From Actinomycetes bacterium (GTDB lineage: Bacteria > Actinomycetota > Acidimicrobiia > Acidimicrobiales > JAAEMS01), in assembly GCA_024225275.1 (NCBI GenBank), contig JAAEMS010000173.1:1-39352 (forward strand): a stretch of DNA of 39,352 nt, in the 5' to 3' direction. The translations under genes were made by a program, and so were the position numbers. Under the pieces are notes generated by a model that was given only the letters and a program-made list of their open reading frames with translations, did no database searches and had not been told where the DNA came from. This document shows positions 32,949 to 39,352 of the stretch, in pieces (the first letter of the stretch is position 1; each line of letters begins with the position of its first letter).

Positions 32949-33491
32949 ATGCGTCCGATTCCGGACTGGCTCGTTCGTGAGCCCTACCACGACGTCGACC
33001 TCCGCGTCCTGAAGACAGGCAAGGAAGCCCAGATCAATCTGATCGAAAGGAGCGTCCACGGCGCCTCGTGCATGGTGGCCCGCGAGCGCTACCTCCCCAG
33101 GGAGGTGAAACAGAAGGGAACCCTGGAGGCAATGAGTGTCCAGGGTGCTTCGACCTTCCTCAACGACGTCGAGTACCGCGAAGGTCGCCAGCTCCGCAAG
33201 ACCCGCGACCGACGCTCCGTCGAACGCAGGACAACCTACGGGAAGCGCCTCCTCCAGGATCGCTGGACCGGGCACGAACACGACATCATGCACCGCCTCT
33301 GGGCTGCCGGACTCTCGGTCCCCTACCCCAGCTCGGGAGCTGCTCCCCAGCTCCAGGCCGCCTGCCTCCGGGGGTCGGCTCTGTCGTCGGCCTACAACCT
33401 GCTCTGGTGGGACGGCCGATTATGGTTCACCCGACGAGGCCTCGAGGTCGATCCCGAAGAGGTGTTCGAGGACTTGATGGCCAAGCTGTGA
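32949..33491 (+). pseudogene. RIO-type serine kinase with in-frame internal losses
   Basis: An intact 180-codon frame, but shorter than the usual RIO family (roughly 270-290 residues, by recall). The N-terminus matches well: DLRVLKTGKEAQINLIERSV and YREGRQLRKTRDRRSVERRT. After GLSVPYP the text jumps to SSGAAPQLQAACLRG, then SALSSAYNLLWWDGRLWF, then directly TRRGLEVDPEEVFEDLMAKL. The catalytic HGDLSxYN Asp and the metal-binding IDFPQ segment are missing, so activity as a kinase should be lost. AGAGGTGA precedes ATG 32949. I cannot tell a real degraded gene from a misassembled one; it could still make a folded, non-catalytic protein. Confidence 0.6.
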
Positions 33492-33525
33492 AGGGACTCG
33501 GTCCGCCGGCCGGCTCCTCGCGGCG

Positions 33526-34560
33526 ATGAGGACCCACCGCGAGAAGATGACGCCGATGAACGAAGCCAACCGACCCATCACCAGCGCCGACATCAGGGCC
33601 GCGACCGAACGCGTCCGGCCCCATGTCGTCCGTACTTCGCTGACCGTCTCGGCGCCCATGTCCGAACGAACCCGGGCAACGGTGCTCATCAAGGCCGAAC
33701 ACCAACAGGTCACGGGCAGCTTCAAGCTCCGGGGGGCCCTCAACAAGGTCCTGACCCTGGAGCCCGAGGAGAGGGCGGCGGGCATCGTGACGGCCTCATC
33801 GGGAAATCACGGGATTGCCACGGCTACCGCCGCAGCCATCGACGGCACCCCTTGCACCGTCTACCTGCCCTCGATCGCATCGCCCACCAAGGTGGCGGCC
33901 ATCACCAAGGCCGGAGCCAGGGTCGTCACCGTCGACAGCACCGACACCTACGAGGCCGAGAAGCACGCTCGGGCCGCGGCGGTGGCCTCCGGCGCCACCT
34001 ATGTCTCCCCCTACAACGACCTTGGTGTGGTCGCCGGTCAGGGGAGTGTCGGGGTGGAGATCACCCAACAGATGGCCGACACCGGCCGAGGGCCACTCGA
34101 TGCGGTAGTCGTGGCCGTCGGGGGTGGCGGCCTCATTTCGGGGGTCGCCACATGGATCAAGGCCCACTCCCCCACAACCGTCGTGATCGGTGCGTCGCCC
34201 ACCAACGACCAGGCCATGGCGGCCTCGGTCGCGGCCGGTGAGATCACTGCCCCTCCGGCCGCCGAGACCTTCTCCGACGGCACTTCCGGAGCGGTCGAGC
34301 CGGGCGCGATCACATTCGATCTGTGCCGACGGCTGGTCGACGACTGGATACTGGTCGACGAACCGGACATTGCCCGGGCTGTGGCCAACATGGTCGATGA
34401 CCATCACCAACTGGTCGAGGGGTCAGCGGGTGTGGCTCTGGCCGCGGCCGAATCCTGGGCCACCGACCATCCGGGTCAGTCGGTGGCCACCATCACCTGC
34501 GGATCGAACGTGACCTCATCGGCCCTGCTGGCCATGCTCGGGGCCGCTCAGCTGAGCTGA
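33526..34560 (+). CDS. Threonine/serine dehydratase-type PLP enzyme
   Basis: About 344 residues. Fold type II PLP enzyme: HQQVTGSFKLRGALNKVL with the Schiff-base lysine, TASSGNHGIATA, AVGGGGLISGVATWIKA as the phosphate-binding glycine loop, and TITCGSNVTSSAL. Members deaminate threonine or serine, or racemise serine; the absence of a C-terminal regulatory ACT domain suggests a catabolic enzyme or racemase rather than biosynthetic IlvA. Start codons at 33526, 33547 and 33556 are possible; the last leaves MNEANRPITSADIRAATERV, nearest to family length. The 3' end overlaps the E2 gene by 45 bases, tail to tail. Confidence 0.85.
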   Translation: MRTHREKMTPMNEANRPITSADIRAATERVRPHVVRTSLTVSAPMSERTRATVLIKAEHQQVTGSFKLRGALNKVLTLEPEERAAGIVTASSGNHGIATATAAAIDGTPCTVYLPSIASPTKVAAITKAGARVVTVDSTDTYEAEKHARAAAVASGATYVSPYNDLGVVAGQGSVGVEITQQMADTGRGPLDAVVVAVGGGGLISGVATWIKAHSPTTVVIGASPTNDQAMAASVAAGEITAPPAAETFSDGTSGAVEPGAITFDLCRRLVDDWILVDEPDIARAVANMVDDHHQLVEGSAGVALAAAESWATDHPGQSVATITCGSNVTSSALLAMLGAAQLS

Positions 34561-36078
34561 CGGCGAGCTGAGCCAGGCACAGATCGTCTGGACGAACTCA
34601 GCGGCCGGAGCGCCGTCGAAGGCCCGATGGTCCCAGGTGAGGCTCAGGGTCATCGTGGGTCGTTTCTGGATGCCCTGGTCGGTCCACTCCACCTCGTCGC
34701 GGATGCGGCCGACACCGAGAATGGCGGTGTTGGGCGGGTTGATCACCGGCGTGAACCCGTCAACCCCGTACATGCCCAACGCGGTCACCGAGAAGGTACC
34801 GCCTTCGAGCTCTTCGAGCTGGAGCTCGCCGGTTCGGGTCGCCTCGGCCAGGCGGGTGGTCTCGACCGACAACTCCTCGAGCGACAGCTGAGGAGTATTG
34901 CGAACCACCGGCACCATCAACCCGTCTTCGAGGGCCACCGCCATGCCTACGTGAACCTCGGGGAGCAGGGCCACCCCGTTGTCGGTGACCTGGCTGTTGA
35001 CGATGGGGTGCTCACGTAGCCCCACCCCCACGGCGGCGATGACATAGTCGGTGATCCCCGGCGCGGTCTCGCCCTTCGACTTGCGCATCTCACGGTCCGA
35101 CATCACGAACCTCATGTCGACGTCCATGTTCAGGGTGAGCTGGGCCATGTCCTGAAGGGAGCCGTACATGCGCTCGGCGATGATCCCCCGCATCCCGGTG
35201 AGGGGGACGACCTGGGCGGGGGTCTGGAGCAGGGGTGACTCCGGGGCGACCGAGGAAGCTCCGGCGGCCAGCAGGGCTCGAACGTGGGCCGCCACGTCCT
35301 CGCGGGAGGTGCGGCCATCGGGGGCGGTGGCAGGCACCGCGGCCAGGCTGACGCCGAGGAGGTCGGCGAGCTGGCGGGCCGCCACCGAGGCCAGACCCGA
35401 GCTGGCCCGGGTAGCCGCCGCGGTCGGGGCTGGAGCGGGGACCGGTTCCTCAGCCGGGGTTGCCTCAATGTCTTGGGACACAATGCGACCGCCAGGGCCC
35501 GAGCCCGACACGGAGGCCAGGTCGAGCCCCTGCTCGCCGGCGAGGCGGCGGGCATTGGGTGAGGCCGCCACGCGACCCGACGGGGCCGCCCCTTCGACAT
35601 CCTCGGAGACGATCCGTCCGCCCGGACCCGAGCCGGTGAGGCCCACCACATCAACGCCGAGCTGGGCGGCAACGCGACGGGCGTTGGGCGAGACGAAGAG
35701 CCGGCCGCCAAGCGGTGCCACGGTGGGGGCGACCCCAACCACAGCCGGCCCAGGAGACCCAGCCGGCCCAGCCTCGGTCGGTTCTGTCACCACTGGAGCC
35801 GGTGGGGGTGTCGGTGGCTCCGAGCCGTTCGGTGGGGTCTCGCCGTCCGCCAGGTACCAGCCGATCAGCTCACCACAGTCATAGGTCTCGTCTACCGCGC
35901 CGGTCCGGTGGAGCCGGCCATGGGTGGTGGATTCGACCTCTGACTCCACCTTGTCGGTCTCGATGACCAGCACCGGCTGACCGGGGCTGACCTCGGCCCC
36001 GTCGTCGACCAGCCATCGCAGGATCTTGCCCGACTCCATGGTGAGGCCAAGCTTGGGCATGTGGAACTCGGAAGCCAC
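34516..36078 (-). CDS. 2-oxoacid dehydrogenase E2 (dihydrolipoamide acyltransferase) with three E3-binding domains
   Basis: About 520 residues from GTG 36078. A lipoyl domain (MPKLGLTMESGKILRWLVDD, lipoyl Lys43 in ETDKVES) is followed by a Pro-rich linker. Then come three tandem peripheral subunit-binding segments at about 128-162 (SPNARRVAAQLGVDV, GSGPGGRIVSEDVE), 172-206 (SPNARRLAGEQGLDL, GSGPGGRIVSQDIE) and 229-265 (diverged, SVAARQLADLLGVSL with PDGRTSREDV). The C-terminal catalytic domain ends with WDHRAFDG (His484, Asp488). It transfers acyl groups to CoA in the pyruvate, branched-chain or acetoin dehydrogenase complexes. GTG 36078 follows GGGAGAG and is four bases after the E1-beta stop. 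No E3 gene is in the window. Confidence 0.9.
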   Translation of the reverse strand: MASEFHMPKLGLTMESGKILRWLVDDGAEVSPGQPVLVIETDKVESEVESTTHGRLHRTGAVDETYDCGELIGWYLADGETPPNGSEPPTPPPAPVVTEPTEAGPAGSPGPAVVGVAPTVAPLGGRLFVSPNARRVAAQLGVDVVGLTGSGPGGRIVSEDVEGAAPSGRVAASPNARRLAGEQGLDLASVSGSGPGGRIVSQDIEATPAEEPVPAPAPTAAATRASSGLASVAARQLADLLGVSLAAVPATAPDGRTSREDVAAHVRALLAAGASSVAPESPLLQTPAQVVPLTGMRGIIAERMYGSLQDMAQLTLNMDVDMRFVMSDREMRKSKGETAPGITDYVIAAVGVGLREHPIVNSQVTDNGVALLPEVHVGMAVALEDGLMVPVVRNTPQLSLEELSVETTRLAEATRTGELQLEELEGGTFSVTALGMYGVDGFTPVINPPNTAILGVGRIRDEVEWTDQGIQKRPTMTLSLTWDHRAFDGAPAAEFVQTICAWLSSPSAQLSGPEHGQQGR

Positions 36079-36082
36079 CGGT

Positions 36083-37108
36083 TCACTCTCCCGGGATGGG
36101 CCGGCCGAGGAGGTCGCGGACGCCCTCGACCACGCGGGCGGCGTTGGGAACGTATTCGGCTTCGAGACCGGGGGCGAACGGCACCGGGGAGAACGGCGCT
36201 CCCACCCGAGCGACGGGCGCATCCAGGTAGTCGAAGGCTTGCTCTTGGACCTGGGCCGCGATCTCGGCTCCGAGCCCTCCGAACTTCACCGCCTCGTGGA
36301 CCACGATGATGCGGTTGGTCTTGCGGGCCGACTCGGTGACGGTGTCGATGTCGAGGGGTTGGAGACTGCGCAGGTCGATGATCTCGCATTCGATGCCCTC
36401 GGCGGCCAATTCGTCGGCGGCTTTGGCTGACTCTCCAACCATGCGCCCATAGGTGACGATCGTGACCCCGTCTCCTTCGCGCACCACATTGGCCTGGCCG
36501 ATGGGGATCTCGTAGAGCTCTTCGGGCACCGGCCCCTTGAGACCGAACAGGCGCTTGTGACTGATGAACACCGTGGGGTTGTCGTCGCGGACACAGGCGG
36601 CCAGCAGGCCCTTCACGTCATAGGGCGTGGACGGCAGCACGACCTTGAGGCCAGGGATGTGTACCAGCAAGGCCTCGAGGCTCTGGCTGTGCTGGGCGGC
36701 CGCCGAGAGCCCGGCCCCGGCGTTGGTGGTGATGGTGAGCGGCACCTTGGCCTTGCCACCGAACATGTACTTGAGCTTGGCCGCCTGGTTCGAGATCTGG
36801 TCCATCGCCACCAGCATGAAGTCCATGAACATGATGTCGACGACGGGACGGAGCCCGCTGACGGCCGAACCGATACCGAGACCGATGATGGCCTGCTCGG
36901 AGATGGGTGTGTCGAAGCAGCGCCGGTCTCCGAACTCGGCGGCCAGGCCACTGAAGCTGCCGAACACGCCGCCGGCCTTACCGACGTCTTCGCCGGCCAC
37001 GAAGATGTCCTCGTCGTCGGCCATGAGCTGGCGCAGGGTCTCGGTGAACGCGGCGCCGTAGGTCAGGGTGCGGACGTCCTGATCGGGGTTGGGATCGGTG
37101 ACAGTCAT
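36083..37108 (-). CDS. 2-oxoacid dehydrogenase E1 component, beta subunit
   Basis: A 341-residue protein. It has EALRQLMADD-type helices (ETLRQLMADDEDIFVAGEDV), DRRCFDTPISEQAIIGLGIG, then DFMLVAMDQISNQAAKLKYM, and VVLPSTPYDVKGLLAACVRD. The C-terminal transketolase domain includes REGDGVTIVTYGRMV and EIIDLRSLQPLDIDTV. With E1 alpha it forms the thiamine diphosphate-dependent decarboxylase. ATG 37108 shares one base with the alpha stop; E2 starts four bases after its own stop. Confidence 0.93.
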   Translation of the reverse strand: MTVTDPNPDQDVRTLTYGAAFTETLRQLMADDEDIFVAGEDVGKAGGVFGSFSGLAAEFGDRRCFDTPISEQAIIGLGIGSAVSGLRPVVDIMFMDFMLVAMDQISNQAAKLKYMFGGKAKVPLTITTNAGAGLSAAAQHSQSLEALLVHIPGLKVVLPSTPYDVKGLLAACVRDDNPTVFISHKRLFGLKGPVPEELYEIPIGQANVVREGDGVTIVTYGRMVGESAKAADELAAEGIECEIIDLRSLQPLDIDTVTESARKTNRIIVVHEAVKFGGLGAEIAAQVQEQAFDYLDAPVARVGAPFSPVPFAPGLEAEYVPNAARVVEGVRDLLGRPIPGE

Positions 37109-38091
37109 CAGTTGGCCTCCCCAGCGCTCGTGTAGACGTCTTCGAGCAGGACTGCCGGATCGGGCACCGGGCTGTCCTCGGCGAAGCGGATGGCCTCCTC
37201 GACCTCGGCATCGACCAGGGCATGGACCGAGGCGATCTCATCGGCCGACATCACCCCCAACTCCTGGAGCCGCCCTTCGTGGATCTCGATGGGATCACGC
37301 TTCTTCCACTCGGCAAGCTCGTCGTCGGTACGGTACTTGACCCCTAGGACCTGAACTCCGCTGTGGTTGTAGAAGCGGTAGGTCTTGGCCTCGATGAACG
37401 ACGGGCCCTCTCCGGCGCGGGCCCGGTCGATGGCCTCACCTGATGCCTCCCACATCGCTACCGCGTCCATACCGTCCACGATGACACCGGGCATGCCGTA
37501 GCCGGTGGCCCGGTCGACCACATCGGTGATGTTCATGGTGGTCATGCGGGGCGTGTATTCGCCGTACTCGTTGTTCTCACACACGAACACCACCGGCAGC
37601 TGGAGAGCTGAGGCCATGTTGGCGGCCTCGTGGAAGGCCCCGATGTTGGTCGAGCCATCGCCGAAGAAGACCACCGACACATTGTCCGAACCCTTGTACT
37701 TGTCGGCGAAGCCGGCCCCGACCGCGATGGGGATGCCGGCGCCCACGATGCCGTTGGCCCCGAGCATGCCGAGATCGAGGTCGCAGATGTGCATCGACCC
37801 GCCCTTGCCGTTGCAGTAGCCGGTGGCCTTGCCCATGAGCTCGGCCATCATCTGGTTGAAGTCACCACCCTTGGCCACCAGGTGGCCGTGGCCCCGGTGG
37901 GTGGAGCTGATCTGATCGGAGTCGCGGAGGTTGGCACAGACACCCGACGCGACGGCCTCTTCGCCGACGTAGAGGTGGAGGAAGCCGGGCAGCCGATTGG
38001 CTTCGGCCAGCCGGCCAGCCGCCTCCTCGAACAAGCGGATGCGGACCATGCGGTGGTGCAGGTCCTTCAGAGTGTCTTCGGTCGGTTCCAC
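37108..38091 (-). CDS. 2-oxoacid dehydrogenase E1 component, alpha subunit (TPP-dependent)
   Basis: About 327 residues from GTG 38091, which has AGGGAG seven bases upstream. The thiamine diphosphate motif is GDGSTNIGAFHEAANMASAL followed by VVFVCENN, and other landmarks are FLHLYVGEEAVASGVCANLR, THRGHGHLVAKGGD and KGGSMHICDLDLGMLGANGI. This pattern is closest to the acetoin dehydrogenase/PDH E1 alpha branch, but the substrate (acetoin, pyruvate or a branched-chain acid) cannot be decided from sequence alone. An in-frame start 90 bases upstream would overlap the MaoC-like gene. Confidence 0.92.
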   Translation of the reverse strand: MEPTEDTLKDLHHRMVRIRLFEEAAGRLAEANRLPGFLHLYVGEEAVASGVCANLRDSDQISSTHRGHGHLVAKGGDFNQMMAELMGKATGYCNGKGGSMHICDLDLGMLGANGIVGAGIPIAVGAGFADKYKGSDNVSVVFFGDGSTNIGAFHEAANMASALQLPVVFVCENNEYGEYTPRMTTMNITDVVDRATGYGMPGVIVDGMDAVAMWEASGEAIDRARAGEGPSFIEAKTYRFYNHSGVQVLGVKYRTDDELAEWKKRDPIEIHEGRLQELGVMSADEIASVHALVDAEVEEAIRFAEDSPVPDPAVLLEDVYTSAGEAN

Positions 38092-38137
38092 GGCGGGCTC
38101 CCTGGGTGGCGTGCTTCTGCCGAATCTAATGCTGGGC

Positions 38138-38989
38138 TCAGGCGTAGCTGAAGGACCCCGAGTCGAGCACCGTCCGGTCATCGGATCCGTGGGCGCGGAA
38201 GAGGGCTCCGTCGTCGGTTCGCCACATGCGCACGGTCACCGTCTCGCCCGGCATGACTGGTGAGGTGAAGCGGGCATCCATCGAGCCGAAGCGGGTGGGG
38301 TCGTTGCCGCACAGGCCTTCGAGGAGGGCCCGGCCGGTGAAGCCGTAGGTGCACAGGCCGTGGAGGATGGGCTTGGGGAACCCACCGGCCGCGGCGAACT
38401 GGGGATCGGAGTGGAGGGGGTTGCGGTCGCCGTTGAGGCGGTACAGGAGAGCCTGATCAGGGCGGGTGTCGTAGGAAACCTCGATGTCGGGTGCGGATTC
38501 GGGGACCTCGACGGTCTCCGACGAGCCCCGCTCGCCACCCCATCCGCCCTCGCCGCGGAAGAAGAGCGAGGCCCGGACGGTGAAGAGAGGCTCCTTGGTG
38601 TCAGCCAGAACGGAGGTGGCTTCGGTGTCGACAACCGCGCCCTTGCCCTTGTCCCAGATGCCGGTGATGGTCGACATGGTCTCGAGGGTGCCCTCTACCG
38701 GGATGGGGCGATGAAGGGTGATGCCCTGCGAGCCGTGGAGCAGCTTCGCCAGGTTCACCTCACCCAGCTCCTCGAGGGGCAGACCGCCGGCCGACAACAC
38801 GACCGCCTGGGTGGGCAGCACCTGCTGCTCCATTCCCGCGGTGTTCTCGGTGGTGAACTCGAGCTCGGCCCCCACCGGGTCGTTCATGCCGGCCCCGACT
38901 CCCAGGGAGTAGAGGAGGCAGTCCTTGGAGTCCCACGACCGGGTCTTGGGCCCAATGACCGAACCTACGGCGTCAGCATTGATCGTCAT
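38138..38989 (-). CDS. MaoC/hydratase-2 family enoyl-CoA hydratase
   Basis: A 283-residue double hot-dog protein. The C-terminal half carries the hydratase 2 motif: LYRLNGDRNPLHSDPQFAAA with the catalytic Asp and His, followed by GFPKPILHGLCTYG. The N-terminal half (YSLGVGAGMNDPVGAELEFT) is a diverged second hot dog, as in peroxisomal MFE-2 hydratases and actinobacterial ChsH-like enzymes. It would hydrate trans-2-enoyl-CoA in fatty acid or sterol side-chain breakdown. ATG 38989 follows GAGGA. It lies 46 bases upstream of the E1 alpha gene, in the same direction. Confidence 0.88.
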   Translation of the reverse strand: MTINADAVGSVIGPKTRSWDSKDCLLYSLGVGAGMNDPVGAELEFTTENTAGMEQQVLPTQAVVLSAGGLPLEELGEVNLAKLLHGSQGITLHRPIPVEGTLETMSTITGIWDKGKGAVVDTEATSVLADTKEPLFTVRASLFFRGEGGWGGERGSSETVEVPESAPDIEVSYDTRPDQALLYRLNGDRNPLHSDPQFAAAGGFPKPILHGLCTYGFTGRALLEGLCGNDPTRFGSMDARFTSPVMPGETVTVRMWRTDDGALFRAHGSDDRTVLDSGSFSYA

Positions 38990-39017
38990 ACCGACATCCT
39001 CGCACAGCCCCGAAGAG

Positions 39018-39352
39018 TCAGGGGCCGAACCGGTAGACCCGTCCATCAGCATCGGCGAGGACGTACTCGTCGATGACCGGATTGAGGGCGGCTCCAACGA
39101 TCGGGGCCGGGATGGACTGCCCGCCGAGCGAACCGAGGAAACTCACCTGTCCAAAGGCGAATGTTCCCCCGTCACTGGCGAACATGAGATAGCCGTCAGC
39201 CCCGGACACCATCCCCACGACCGGCTGGTTGAGGGCAACGCCCGACATGTCACCGAAGTGGGCAAGTAGGCCGTTGGAAGGGATCACCCGGCCTCGATCG
39301 GTGAACTGCCACCACCCCACCATGTCGGGCGGGGCCATCGATGTGGCCACCA
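39018..39352 (-). CDS. Repeat protein with DGG-FAFG motifs (beta-propeller-like), C-terminal fragment
   Basis: The 5' end is cut off by the window edge; the last ~110 codons remain. The visible text (GYLMFASDGGTFAFGQVSFL, then GSLGG, then YVLADADGRVYRFG at the end) matches a repeat unit often seen in secreted proteins of Acidimicrobiia (ASDGG-FAFGDA-F-GSTGG). The repeats resemble short beta-propeller blades, but a function is unknown. It reads in the same direction as the MaoC-like gene and ends 28 bases before its start; a small CCCC/GGGG pairing in the gap is too weak to call a terminator. Confidence 0.6.
   Translation of the reverse strand, partial: VATSMAPPDMVGWWQFTDRGRVIPSNGLLAHFGDMSGVALNQPVVGMVSGADGYLMFASDGGTFAFGQVSFLGSLGGQSIPAPIVGAALNPVIDEYVLADADGRVYRFGP

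Noticed and set aside
37108..38091. Naming the E1 subunits acoA/acoB (acetoin dehydrogenase)
   Set aside because: The motifs fit acetoin, pyruvate and branched-chain enzymes; no acetoin regulator or E3 gene is in the window to decide.

Overview
The window is high-GC DNA from an actinobacterium. Class Acidimicrobiia, or a close relative, is my best guess; this is inference from gene content, not a computed placement. The supporting content is a membrane-anchored Rpf-like transglycosylase, a mycobacterial-type C4 zinc-ribbon coiled-coil protein, a kinase-flippase fusion, a class A PBP with a Ser/Thr/Pro tail, and a 'DGG-FAFG' repeat protein of a kind I associate with Acidimicrobiia. GTG and TTG starts are common. 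Two genes appear to be leaderless, with a TANNNT box seven bases before the start codon. I saw no tRNA, rRNA, insertion sequence, CRISPR array or integrase, and the window reads as chromosomal.

Layout. 1-148: start of a sulfatase gene that runs off the left edge. 0.3-11.9 kb: an envelope and stress block of mostly small membrane proteins. It holds an LPG-synthase-type flippase domain, a phage-holin-family protein, DUF1269, a large two-part membrane protein, HdeD/DUF308, three PLDc_N proteins (two with SHOCT tails), a lipoprotein with an EP-rich stalk, a BrkB/YihY protein, an Rpf-like protein, an 813-residue kinase plus flippase fusion, and a 58-residue membrane peptide. 11.9-12.5 kb: a 560-base gene-free region with an 11-bp inverted repeat, a long hairpin and a possible alternative pairing. 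12.5-18.5 kb: a complete oligopeptide-type ABC transporter in the order ATPase, ATPase, binding lipoprotein, permease, permease; the binding-protein gene is bracketed by two stem-loops.

18.7-22.9 kb (minus strand): PBP1A, zinc-ribbon protein, YdjM-like membrane protein and histidine phosphatase, closely packed. 23.0-25.6 kb: a PilZ protein fused to a cellulose-synthase-like domain whose catalytic motifs are degraded, converging on a membrane-anchored trypsin-like protease. 25.8-33.5 kb: an EthD protein, NamZ-type exo-muramidase lipoprotein, GGDEF diguanylate cyclase, LLM flavin oxidoreductase and M81/MlrC peptidase, interspersed with three damaged genes: a frameshifted RidA-like gene, a doubly broken alpha/beta hydrolase, and a RIO kinase with internal in-frame losses.

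33.5-39.4 kb: a threonine-dehydratase-type PLP enzyme, converging on a 2-oxoacid dehydrogenase operon (E1 alpha, E1 beta, E2) whose E2 has three tandem E3-binding-domain-like segments. Upstream are a MaoC/hydratase-2 protein and the 3' end of the repeat protein, cut by the right edge.

Themes. Peptidoglycan synthesis and turnover (PBP1A, Rpf, NamZ, possibly peptide uptake), envelope stress proteins, and c-di-GMP signalling (one apparently active cyclase, one PilZ receptor on a pseudo-glycosyltransferase) recur. The least expected items are the PilZ pseudo-synthase, the triple-PSBD E2, the internally deleted RIO kinase, and the structured gene-free region before the transporter operon.
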